Below, one piece after another: positions 54,799-64,000 of a stretch of 64,000 nt of DNA. The first letter of the stretch is position 1. Each line of letters starts with the position of its first letter. This DNA comes from Paraburkholderia sp. ZP32-5. Lineage in GTDB: Bacteria > Pseudomonadota > Gammaproteobacteria > Burkholderiales > Burkholderiaceae. The notes under the pieces were generated by a model. The model worked only from the letters and a program-made list of their open reading frames with translations. It was not told the origin of the DNA and searched no databases. Position numbers and translations under genes: made by a program. The DNA is taken from positions 1,054,001-1,118,000 of the forward strand of contig NZ_JAJEJP010000002.1 of the NCBI RefSeq assembly GCF_021390495.1, written 5' to 3'.

Positions 54799-56358
54799 TC
54801 ACCACATCAACAGCATCGCCCCCGCGCCCAATGTAGCGCCGCACACCACGCAGCCCCATAGCAGCCAGCGCGTGCGCCGGTACTCGCGCGCGAGATCCGC
54901 GAGCAACTCCGCGTTCTGCCGCGGCGTACCCGCGCGATCGTGCTGCTGCTGAAGATAGCGCACTGCCAGTTGCGGCATCCGCGGCAGCATATGCGCGAGA
55001 TGCGGCAGTTCGTGCGAGATGCGCTTGAGCCAGCCGCGATGATCGAGGTCGCGTCGCGCGATATTCGCCAGGACGCGGCGCGCGATGTTCCATGTATCGA
55101 CGCCCGGATGCAGCGCCCGCGCCAGCATCTCCGCCTGCTGGAACGAACGCTGCGCGCCGGCGAGCCGGCTGGGCACCCGGCCGTCGAACGGCAGCACGCC
55201 TTGCAGCAGATGATGAAACAGCGAACCCGCCGAGCGGTCTTCCGGTTGCGCGGCGAAGTGCGCTTCGGCGCGCGTGCGCAACTCGGCTTCGAGCATTTCG
55301 GCGCGGGTGTCGTGCGGCACGTGACCGGCGTCGCGATGCATGTCGGCGAGGCGTCCGTAGTCCTGGTCGAATAGCGCGGTCGCGCCATGCACGAAGAATT
55401 CGCGCTCGCCGCTCGACAGCGTCGACATGATCGAAAATTCCGCGAGCACCAGCCGCCCGAGCGTGTCCGGTTCGATGCTCACGCGCACCCGGCGCGCGTC
55501 GAGCGTCGCATGGAAGAAGCCGTGCTCGAACGCCTGCTCGGCGACCACCTCGACGATATGCGCGGCGAGCGGCGCGAGCTTGATCCGATGCGCGTGCAGG
55601 CCCGCCAGATCGCTCGCCGGCAGCGTGTTGATGCGCTGCATCGTCAGCGTGTGGTCGGTGCACAGTTCCCAGATCACGTCCGGTATCACGACGCGCCGGT
55701 CGCCGTCGAAATGGTGGCCGGTCTGGCTCAGGTTCGCGGCTTCGGCGCGCAGGTCGAAGCGGCGCAGGATGTCGTCGGTGAAGGTTTGCGCGAGTGCGCG
55801 AAGTTGCAGGCGGCGTGCGGTGCGCGACAGCTTTTCGAGCCAGCGCGCGACCCAGCGCAGCAGTGCGAGCTCGTCACCGATCTGTTGCAACTGCTGCGTG
55901 CGCACGAGTTTGATCGCGACTTCGTGGTGGCCTTTGAACGGTGTCACGAGCCGCGCGAGATGGGTTTGCTCGGCAAAGCCGCCGCGCACCGCGACGAGAT
56001 CGACCGCGCTGAATAGCTCGGCAAGCGGACGTCCGAACGCGCGTGCCAACGCTTGCTCCGATTCGGCCGGCGGCAGCGGCGTTTCCATATGATCGACCGC
56101 ATCGATCGCATCGTGCAGCGTGCTGCCCGCCAGTTCCGGGTGCTCGGCGAGCGTCTGCGCGAAACGGCTCGCGAGCGGCCCGAGCGCGGGCAGCACGCTG
56201 TGCAACTGCTGGCCGCCGCGCCCCGACGCATGCACGCGGCCGACCAGCTCGATCATCCAGTGCAGCTTGTGCTCGGGCGGAGCGGCAAGCCAGATCAGGC
56301 GCGCGCCATAACGCAGCGCATGGAACAACAGCAATAGACGGCGAAACAGTGGCGGCAT
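54799..56358 (-). CDS. Degenerate UbiB/AarF (ABC1 kinase-like) family protein
   Basis: A 519-residue protein with the UbiB/AarF fold order. FKGHHEVAIKLVR (K150) matches the ATP-lysine strand. The KxGQ motif position reads SRFAQ (64-68). The HADxHPGN catalytic loop is HATLDARR (283-290), and the DFG triplet is EFS (308-310). A single C-terminal helix (about 496-518) would anchor it in the membrane. The invariant Asp and Asn residues are lost, so it is probably a pseudokinase rather than the ubiquinone-biosynthesis protein. A DMT transporter gene follows it closely. Confidence 0.85.
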   Translation of the reverse strand: MPPLFRRLLLLFHALRYGARLIWLAAPPEHKLHWMIELVGRVHASGRGGQQLHSVLPALGPLASRFAQTLAEHPELAGSTLHDAIDAVDHMETPLPPAESEQALARAFGRPLAELFSAVDLVAVRGGFAEQTHLARLVTPFKGHHEVAIKLVRTQQLQQIGDELALLRWVARWLEKLSRTARRLQLRALAQTFTDDILRRFDLRAEAANLSQTGHHFDGDRRVVIPDVIWELCTDHTLTMQRINTLPASDLAGLHAHRIKLAPLAAHIVEVVAEQAFEHGFFHATLDARRVRVSIEPDTLGRLVLAEFSIMSTLSSGEREFFVHGATALFDQDYGRLADMHRDAGHVPHDTRAEMLEAELRTRAEAHFAAQPEDRSAGSLFHHLLQGVLPFDGRVPSRLAGAQRSFQQAEMLARALHPGVDTWNIARRVLANIARRDLDHRGWLKRISHELPHLAHMLPRMPQLAVRYLQQQHDRAGTPRQNAELLADLAREYRRTRWLLWGCVVCGATLGAGAMLLMW

Positions 56359-56567
56359 CGGCGATTCGGTTGATGGGCAAGGCAGGGTGCGCTGAGTCTG
56401 CTGGGTGTGGACCGCGCGCGGGCCGCGGCGGCCGGCCCGGCGAGCCCAGCCCGTCAAGGTTAGCAGGTCGGCGGCCCGCCCACTACCAACCAACGACGCG
56501 TACTACAATACGCCGGCCTTCCTCAACCACGGCGAAATCCACGCGTGCCGGCTTCCGGCTTTCACAG

Positions 56568-57323
56568 ATGCTTGCAGAACAACGTCATCAATACATCCTC
56601 GCGCAAGTCGCAAAGAACGGAGCTCTCTCGGTCGCGGAACTGGTGCGCGAACTGAACGTTTCACGCGAGACGATCCGCCGCGATCTCAATGCTCTGGCCG
56701 GCCGCGGCCTGCTCGTGACGACCCATGGCGGCGCCTTGTCGAGCGACCGGCGCGAGCCCGATCTCGATACGCGCGAAGCCGAGAACGCGAGCGCCAAGCG
56801 CGCGATCGGCGAGCGCGCGGCCGAGTTCGTGCCGGACGGCGCATCGCTGATCATCGACTCGGGCAGCACCACGCAGGCGGTCGCGCGGGCGCTGCTCGAC
56901 CGGCATCGGCTGACGGTCTATACCAACGACTGGCGCATCGCGCTGCTGCTCGGCCGGCGCAACGAGAACCGCGTGACGCTGCTCGGCGGCGAGTTGTCGG
57001 AGATCGAAGACGCGACCTTCGGCCTCGACACCGTGCACCAGCTCACGCAGTACCACGCGGATTTCGCGTTTATCGGCGCGGGCGGCATTTCGCCGGACGG
57101 CTATCTGAGCGATTACAGCCGCATGGCCGCCGAGGTGCGCAGCCGGATGATCGCCGCGGCCGACATGGTGGTGATCGTCGCCGACCATTCGAAGTTCGGA
57201 CGCGTGACGCCGGTGCGTATCAACGGCATCGAGTCGGCGCGTTATCTGGTCACCGAGCTGGCGCCGGAGCGCGCGCTCGGTAAGGCGATCACCGCGCACG
57301 GTCCGGAAATTCTGATCGCGTGA
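56568..57323 (+). CDS. DeoR/GlpR family transcriptional regulator
   Basis: A 251-residue regulator: N-terminal DeoR winged helix (RHQYILAQVAKNGALSVAELVRELNVSRETIRRDLNALAGRGLL, HGGA) and a C-terminal sugar-phosphate-sensing domain (DSGSTTQAVA, TNDWRIALLL, ADHSKFGRVTPVRI). It most resembles GlpR-type repressors of sugar or glycerol genes. The target is not adjacent; the next gene on the same strand is 0.8 kb away. Confidence 0.92.
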   Translation: MLAEQRHQYILAQVAKNGALSVAELVRELNVSRETIRRDLNALAGRGLLVTTHGGALSSDRREPDLDTREAENASAKRAIGERAAEFVPDGASLIIDSGSTTQAVARALLDRHRLTVYTNDWRIALLLGRRNENRVTLLGGELSEIEDATFGLDTVHQLTQYHADFAFIGAGGISPDGYLSDYSRMAAEVRSRMIAAADMVVIVADHSKFGRVTPVRINGIESARYLVTELAPERALGKAITAHGPEILIA

Positions 57324-57531
57324 ACGGCGGCGGACGGGGCGTAGGCGTGTGCGTCCCGTTTGCAGGTGGTTGGCGCGATTTCGCTATGAGCCGGGCGATG
57401 CTATCCGTGCTGCCGTCGGCAGCCGAACACAACCCGAACAGGCAGCCCAAACGGCCAACCCAAACGATCCGGACACCCGTCCGAAGATCATTGCAAGCGG
57501 GCGCGAAGCCCATTCCCCGTCCGCCAAAATC

Positions 57532-57738
57532 TCAATAAAAAAAGCCTCCCGCCAGGCAGCGGGATCCCGATCGGGCAAGCGCGATAAACGCCACAATCCG
57601 TAGTCCACCCGCCACCAGCACGGCGAGTACGGCGCGCGCGGCAGTCGACGTATTCGCCGGCATTACCGGCGTCGATCCCCGCCCCGCGAGCCGCACAATT
57701 TTCCCGACGCTGCCTGCATACATCGTCATTTTTGCCAT
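57532..57738 (-). CDS. Possible small hydrophobic protein (68 residues), uncertain
   Basis: A short frame starting MAKMTMYAGSVGKIVRL, with one hydrophobic stretch (AVLAVLVAGGLRIVAFIAL) and ending within the T-tract of the minus-strand terminator. Third-position G+C is moderate, and only a weak GGA site lies upstream. The terminator is the main reason to consider it. It may be chance. Confidence 0.25.
   Translation of the reverse strand: MAKMTMYAGSVGKIVRLAGRGSTPVMPANTSTAARAVLAVLVAGGLRIVAFIALARSGSRCLAGGFFY
57537..57564 (-). terminator. Intrinsic terminator reading on the minus strand
   Basis: On the minus strand a six-base stem (TCCCGC/GCGGGA, loop TGCCTG) is followed by GGC and seven T residues (57543-57537). 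There is no T-tract on the plus side, so it points to minus-strand transcription in this gap. Confidence 0.55.
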
Positions 57739-58116
57739 GTACGATCCAGACGGAATCAGGCGCATCAGGCTTCGCGTTTTCGATCACGCCGCAGCGCGTA
57801 CGGACGATTCGCAGTTGGCGCAATTTGGCGAATTGTGTTGTTTTTTGGAATTCGACAGAATAGTCACGGCGTTGTCATCGAAACCTGTGATTCTTGCCGG
57901 GCCCGTTCAGGTATGGCAGGCAGCGCGGGTCTTGCAGGCGCGCCTTCAGTCAGGCTGGACGAGAAGCGGCAAAGTTGTTGGCAATCTGCAATTTGCGACA
58001 GACCGGTGCGGCAACGGCAGCGGGCAACACAAAGCGGCGCGGCGCGAGCCGCCGTTCAATCACAACAGGTATGGGGTTACCCCGACCGTCTGGTTTTTTG
58101 CCTTTCGGAGAGCGAG

Positions 58117-59208
58117 ATGAAAAAGACGAATTCTGTGCACGCTGCGGCGGGCCTTGCGCGCAAACTGCTGCCGGCGCTGGTCGCCGCCGCCGCGTTTGGC
58201 GGCGTCGCGATGCAAGCTCATGCGGCCGATGCCGTGGTGCTGTACACCGCCGACGGCCTCGAAAATCTGTACAAGGACGTGCTGCCGGCCTTCGAAAAGA
58301 AGGAAGGCGTGAAGGTCAATATCGTCACGGCGGGTAGCGGTGAAGTCGTCAATCGCGCGACCATCGAGAAAGATCAGCCGAAGGCCGACGTGCTCGTCAC
58401 GCTGCCGCCGTTCATCCAGCAAGCCGACCAGAGCGGCCTGCTGCAGGCGTACCAGAGCGCCAACTACAAGAACGTGCCGGCCATCGCGAAGGCGCCGAAC
58501 GGCGCATGGGCGACTTTCGTGAACAACTATTTCTCGTTCGCGATCAACCCGGAAGTCACGAAGACCCAGCCGAAGACTTTCGCCGATCTGCTGCACCCGG
58601 ATTTCACCGGCAAGGTTGCCTATTCGAATCCGGCGACCGCCGGCGACGGCATGGCCGTGATCATCCTGACCTCGTCGCTGATGGGCGAAGACAAGGCGTT
58701 CGACTATCTGAAGAAGCTCGAGCAGAGCGCCAAGTTCCACACCAAGGGCACGGGCTACCTCGACGTGCTGCTGTCGCGTAACGAAATCGCGGTGGCCAAC
58801 GGCGATCTGCAGATGGATCTCGATGATGCGGCCAACGGCGGGCTGTCGCTGAAGCCGGTGTTCCTCGCCGCCGAGCCGGGCGGCCAGCCGACCACGTTCC
58901 AACTGCCGTACGCGATCGGCCTGATCAAGAACGGCCCGAACCAGGCCGAGGGCAAGAAGCTGATCGACTATCTGATGTCGACGGAAGTGCAGTCGAAGGT
59001 GCCGGACATCTTCGGCATTCCGGGTCGCAGCGACGTGCCGCTCGCCGGCAAGAACGGCGCGGCGGTCAAGCAGGCGATCGCTGGCGTGAAGCTGATTCCG
59101 GTCGACTGGAACCAGGTGATGGCGAAGAAGGCCGACTGGACCGCGCGCTGGAAGAACGACGTGATCGGTTCGTCGGGCAAAGAGACCGAAGTGGTCAAGC
59201 CGAAGTAA
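58117..59208 (+). CDS. phnS: 2-aminoethylphosphonate ABC transporter substrate-binding protein
   Basis: A 363-residue periplasmic receptor of the iron/AEP-binding (SBP type 2) family. A Sec signal peptide (to MQAHA|A near residue 37) is followed by VVLYTADGLENLYKDVLPAFEKKEGVKVNIV and the family's TAGSGEVVNR. Downstream PhnT, PhnU and PhnV genes and the phosphonoacetate hydrolase make 2-aminoethylphosphonate the expected ligand. CGGAGAG precedes the ATG. Confidence 0.9.
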   Translation: MKKTNSVHAAAGLARKLLPALVAAAAFGGVAMQAHAADAVVLYTADGLENLYKDVLPAFEKKEGVKVNIVTAGSGEVVNRATIEKDQPKADVLVTLPPFIQQADQSGLLQAYQSANYKNVPAIAKAPNGAWATFVNNYFSFAINPEVTKTQPKTFADLLHPDFTGKVAYSNPATAGDGMAVIILTSSLMGEDKAFDYLKKLEQSAKFHTKGTGYLDVLLSRNEIAVANGDLQMDLDDAANGGLSLKPVFLAAEPGGQPTTFQLPYAIGLIKNGPNQAEGKKLIDYLMSTEVQSKVPDIFGIPGRSDVPLAGKNGAAVKQAIAGVKLIPVDWNQVMAKKADWTARWKNDVIGSSGKETEVVKPK

Positions 59209-59313
59209 ATCGCGCAGGCAAATTCGCTGGCGGCAGGCACGGCTCGTTCCCGGATGAGCCGCGATATGCCGAAGCGGATCGATGTAACCGATTCAGGCGG
59301 CGCTTTGCCGATA

Positions 59314-59338
59314 GCCGGACCCGCGGTGTGGGTCCGGC
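59314..59338 (+). promoter_or_regulatory. Intercistronic hairpin between phnS and phnT
   Basis: A perfect nine-base stem (GCCGGACCC/GGGTCCGGC) with a seven-base loop and no T-tract. Such hairpins after binding-protein genes stabilise the upstream mRNA or partially terminate, giving more receptor than transporter. Function here is inferred. Confidence 0.6.
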
Positions 59339-59387
59339 ATCGTGCGCGGCGCCGCGTCAGCTTTAATCCTGTTGGAGGAAGACCCCG

Positions 59388-60488
59388 GTGAATACGGCCA
59401 GTCTCGCTCACCCCAACGCGCCTGGCGCTTCAGCGGATGCGCTCGATGCCGCGCCTTCGGAGCTGCCCGGCGGCGTGCAGATCGATCACCTGACGGTGCG
59501 CTTCGGTACGCGCACGGTGCTCGACGATCTCTCGTTGACTATCCAGCGCGGCGAGCTGCTCACCGTGCTCGGCCGCAGCGGTTGCGGCAAGACCACGTTG
59601 CTGCGTTTCATCGCGGGCTTCATCGAGGCGGACGGTCTCGCCGGCACGCTGACCGTCGCCGGTCACGACCTCACGCACGTGCCGCCGCACAGGCGCAATC
59701 TCGGTCTGCTGTTCCAGAGCTATGCGCTGTTCCCGCATCTGTCCGTATTCGAGAACGTCGCGTTCGGTTTGCGCGCGCGCCGTATCCCCGCGCGCGACGT
59801 CGCGCGCCGCGTCGCGGATGCGCTGAAGCTGGTGCAACTCGGCGACGCCGGTCACGTGATGCCCGCGCAACTGTCGGGCGGCATGCAGCAGCGCGTGGCG
59901 CTCGCCCGCGCGCTGGTGATCGAGCCCGACGTGCTGCTGCTCGACGAACCGCTATCGGCGCTCGACGCCAATCTGCGCGCGTCGGTGCGCTCCGAACTGA
60001 AGGCGCTGCATGAGCGTCTGCCGAATCTGACGATCGTCTGCGTCACGCACGATCAGGACGACGCGCTGGTGCTGTCCGACCGCACGCTGCTGATGCGCGA
60101 CGGCCGCATCGCGCAGCTCGGCACGCCGCAGCAGTTGTACGACACGCCGGCCGATGGCTTCGTCGCGCGTTATCTCGGCGCGGCCAATCTGCTGCCGCCG
60201 CAAGTCGCGTTCGGCATGGACGACGCGCGCCACAACGAGCGCGAACGGGTTGCCTGTCTGCGTCCGGAATCGCTGCGGATCGTGCCGCTCGGCGAAGGGC
60301 AGTTGCATGGCGCGATCACGTCGGTCGAATGGTATGGCGCGGTGGTGTCGGTATCGGTCGTGCTCGATGCGCTGCCGAACGAACCCGTGCTCGTGACGAT
60401 GCAGCGCGGCCACGGCATGTCGCCGGAAAAAGGCGCGCGCGTTTCCCTGCGTTACGAGGCTGACGATGTCGTCCTTATCAAGCCCTGA
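59388..60488 (+). CDS. phnT: 2-aminoethylphosphonate ABC transporter ATP-binding protein
   Basis: A 366-residue ATPase. Walker A is GRSGCGKTT, the signature LSGGMQQ, Walker B VLLLDEPLSALD. A C-terminal TOBE-like domain follows from about residue 285. The GTG start has GGAGGAAG eight bases upstream. Its end overlaps the permease start by 23 bases, so it is coupled. It powers the PhnSTUV importer. Confidence 0.9.
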   Translation: MNTASLAHPNAPGASADALDAAPSELPGGVQIDHLTVRFGTRTVLDDLSLTIQRGELLTVLGRSGCGKTTLLRFIAGFIEADGLAGTLTVAGHDLTHVPPHRRNLGLLFQSYALFPHLSVFENVAFGLRARRIPARDVARRVADALKLVQLGDAGHVMPAQLSGGMQQRVALARALVIEPDVLLLDEPLSALDANLRASVRSELKALHERLPNLTIVCVTHDQDDALVLSDRTLLMRDGRIAQLGTPQQLYDTPADGFVARYLGAANLLPPQVAFGMDDARHNERERVACLRPESLRIVPLGEGQLHGAITSVEWYGAVVSVSVVLDALPNEPVLVTMQRGHGMSPEKGARVSLRYEADDVVLIKP

Positions 60489-61425
60489 TACGTCTACGCC
60501 GCTCGGCCTGTCCGCCGAAGCCGAGGCGGCCGCCGACGCACGCCGGCTCGCGAGCGCCGCGGCACACACCGCCGCGGTGAAGCGGCGCGAACGCCGCGCG
60601 CAATGGCATCTGCTGTTCATCGCGGTGGTGGTGCTCGGCCCGCTCGTGATTTATCCGCTGGTGCGGCTCGTGCTGCTGAGCCTCTCCGACGCGCACGGCC
60701 TGAGCGTGCATGCGTACGCAACGTTTTTCGGCAATCCCGAAACGCGCGGCGTGATCGGCACGACGCTCGGCATCCTGTTTGCGAGCGCGAGCCTTGCTTC
60801 GCTGCTCGGCGTGGCGCTCGCGGCGCTGCTGTTCTTCAAGCCGTTTCCCGGCGCGCGGATGGTCACGCGTTTTCTGGAGCTGTTCGTCGCGTTCCCGTCG
60901 TTTCTCGTCGCGTTCACGCTGATCTTTCTGTACGGCTCGCAGGGTTCGGTCAGTATCGGCTTGCAGCGGCTTTTCAATCTGCAGAACCCGCCGCTCGATT
61001 TTCTGTTCGGCATCGGCGGCGTGATTCTCGCGGAAGTGGTGTTCTATACGCCGTTCGTCGTGCGGCCGACGCTCGCATCGTTCGCGCTGCTCGACCAACG
61101 GCTGATCGAAGCCGCGCGCAGCCTCGGCGCGAACGGTCTGATGGTTGCGTTCCGCGTGATCCTGCCGCTCGCGTGGCCGGGTATCGCGGCGGGCACGATC
61201 CTGTGTTTTCTGCTGACGCTGAACGAGTTCGGCATCCTGCTCGTGCTTGGCAGCGCGCATCTGATCACGCTGCCGGTGGCGATCTATAGCGCGGCGACCG
61301 TCGATCTCGATCTGCCGACCGCCGCCGCGGGCGCGGTCGTGATGCTGCTGATGTCGTTGTCGCTGTACGCGTTGTACCGGCGCGTCAATCGTCGCAAGGT
61401 CAAAGGAGCCGGTCATGGCCGTTGA
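60466..61425 (+). CDS. phnU: 2-aminoethylphosphonate ABC transporter permease
   Basis: A 319-residue inner-membrane permease with six main helices and the BPD_transp_1 EAA loop (LIEAARSLGANGLMVAFRVILPLAWPG). A polar N-terminal extension of about 45 residues precedes helix 1. It overlaps the next permease by 11 bases. Partner of PhnV. Confidence 0.9.
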   Translation: MSSLSSPDTSTPLGLSAEAEAAADARRLASAAAHTAAVKRRERRAQWHLLFIAVVVLGPLVIYPLVRLVLLSLSDAHGLSVHAYATFFGNPETRGVIGTTLGILFASASLASLLGVALAALLFFKPFPGARMVTRFLELFVAFPSFLVAFTLIFLYGSQGSVSIGLQRLFNLQNPPLDFLFGIGGVILAEVVFYTPFVVRPTLASFALLDQRLIEAARSLGANGLMVAFRVILPLAWPGIAAGTILCFLLTLNEFGILLVLGSAHLITLPVAIYSAATVDLDLPTAAAGAVVMLLMSLSLYALYRRVNRRKVKGAGHGR

Positions 61426-62278
61426 ACTCGATCCGACCGTGCTGCCGGTCATGCACAAGAAGGGCCGGCCGGTGCGGCACAGCCTCGCGGTGCGTCTATT
61501 GGGCAGTCTGTTTCTCGGCTTTGCCGCGCTGCTGTGCTTCTGGCTGTTCGTGCTGCCGGTGCTGGTCGTCGCGCTATCGAGCGTCGCGTCGCACTGGTCC
61601 GGCACGATCCTGCCCGACGGCTTCAGCATGCGCTGGTTTGAGCGCCTGAGTTCGAGCGACTTCGATGCGCTGACGACGAGCCTCGAAGTCGGCATGGGCG
61701 TCGCGATACTCGGCACGGCGATCGGGCTGTGGCTCGCGCTGGCGCTCGAAGGACGCGACCGGCGCGGCCTCGGCGCGGTCGTCGATACGATTGCGATGAT
61801 GCCCAACGGCGTGCCGAGCGTGGTGCTCGGCCTCGCGGTGCTGATCGCGTATCACAAGCGGCCGCTCGACCTGTCGAGCTCCGCCGCGATCGTCGTGTTC
61901 GTGCAGCTCGCGCTGGTGCTGCCGTTCTGCTACCGCTGCGCAGCCGCCGCGCTGCGCCCGGAACTCACTGTGCTGCGCGAGGCGGCCGCGAGCCTCGGTG
62001 CGCCGCCGTCGATGGTGCTGCGCCGCGTCGTGCTGCCGCAGCTGGTGCCGGCGATCCGCGCGAGCCTTGCGCTCGGCTTCGCGCTGTCGCTCGGCGAGCT
62101 GGGCGCGACGCTGACCGTCTATCCGCCTGGATTCGCGACCGTGCCGATCGTCGTGGTCGGGCAGGTCGAGCGTGGTTATTACCTGCCGGCTTCCGCGTTG
62201 TCGCTGATTCTGCTACTGGTGTCGCTGGTCGCGTTGCTGCTGATCGCGGCCCGCGCGCCGCGTCGCCGGATCGACTGA
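61415..62278 (+). CDS. phnV: 2-aminoethylphosphonate ABC transporter permease
   Basis: A 287-residue permease of the same family, with the EAA loop LREAAASLGAPPSMVLRRVVLPQLVPA. Overlap with phnU and shared orientation indicate translation from one message. Together they form the heterodimeric channel. Confidence 0.9.
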   Translation: MAVELDPTVLPVMHKKGRPVRHSLAVRLLGSLFLGFAALLCFWLFVLPVLVVALSSVASHWSGTILPDGFSMRWFERLSSSDFDALTTSLEVGMGVAILGTAIGLWLALALEGRDRRGLGAVVDTIAMMPNGVPSVVLGLAVLIAYHKRPLDLSSSAAIVVFVQLALVLPFCYRCAAAALRPELTVLREAAASLGAPPSMVLRRVVLPQLVPAIRASLALGFALSLGELGATLTVYPPGFATVPIVVVGQVERGYYLPASALSLILLLVSLVALLLIAARAPRRRID

Positions 62279-62383
62279 CGGCCGGCCCGCGGCTTCACTG
62301 ATTCGACGTGCGCGCGCAAAGTGGCGCGCGAACCGCTGCACGGCGATATTCGTGTGGCAAAAATTGTCAAAGTGACCGAAAAT

Positions 62384-64000
<1,617 letters not shown>

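Larger units (their letters stand above)
57324..58116. other. 793-base gap without an assured gene; promoter region of the phosphonate operon
   Basis: The longest non-coding stretch in the window. It contains a minus-strand terminator at 57537-57564 and a weak small minus-strand frame (57532-57738). The part from about 57830 to 57880 is A+T-rich (TTGTTTTTTGGAATTC) and is the best place for the promoter of the binding-protein gene. A CGGAGAG site lies just before its ATG. Confidence 0.5.

Overview
The window comes from a high-GC (roughly two-thirds G+C, strong G/C third-codon bias) beta-proteobacterial chromosome. Gene content points to the Burkholderiaceae, most likely Paraburkholderia or a close relative: a DUF4148 signal-peptide protein, Liv-type ABC catabolic operons, a PhnSTUV/PhnA phosphonate locus, many LysR/GntR/AraC regulators and a slipin-NfeD pair. 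I place the genus by gene content and codon style only. No rRNA, tRNA, CRISPR array, insertion sequence or prophage gene was recognised.

Region 1 (1-14.1 kb) is a catabolic locus. It opens with a ThDP enzyme cut by the left edge, then a branched-chain-type ABC importer whose second permease and both ATPases are fused in one 885-residue protein. A tightly overlapping run follows: TIM-barrel isomerase, two extended SDRs, a cupin, a classical SDR and a flavin oxidoreductase. Two divergent, related LysR regulators and a small [2Fe-2S] ferredoxin close the block. The substrate is not identifiable. Region 2 (14.4-20.5 kb) is mostly housekeeping: DUF1488, cytochrome b561, a purine permease, a UPF0178 protein, a DUF4148 protein and the slipin/NfeD membrane pair.

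Region 3 (20.5-29.5 kb) is a valine/isobutyrate degradation operon under a divergent AraC-type regulator: acyl-CoA dehydrogenase, acyl-CoA synthetase, mmsA, mmsB, enoyl-CoA hydratase and 3-hydroxyisobutyryl-CoA hydrolase. Together they cover every step from isobutyryl-CoA to propionyl-CoA. Repeated motifs in the divergent promoter look like regulator sites. CsbD and AI-2E family proteins follow.

Region 4 (31.2-38.4 kb) is the most interesting part. A homologue of cyanobacterial acyl-ACP reductase, with its catalytic cysteine, lies 17 bases upstream of a CqsS-type six-helix hybrid sensor kinase (HK-REC-REC-HPt). A REC-histidine-kinase protein of the PhcR/PhcQ type converges on them. This looks like a cell-cell signalling module in which an acyl reductase stands where a CqsA/LqsA or PhcB synthase would be expected. 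An outer-membrane phospholipase A lies next to it.

Region 5 (38.8-57.3 kb) is a mosaic of small operons: a DedA-PAP2-LssY fusion, OsmC, an Lrp/LysE divergent pair, YnfA, DUF1993, two adjacent peptidases (S53 and S10) without recognisable signal peptides, a degenerate HNH-like secreted protein, NAD synthetase, an L,D-transpeptidase-like protein, a DMT exporter, a degenerate UbiB-like protein and a DeoR regulator. Region 6 (58.1-64 kb) is a 2-aminoethylphosphonate locus: binding protein, ATPase, two permeases, a GntR regulator and a phosphonoacetate hydrolase cut by the right edge.
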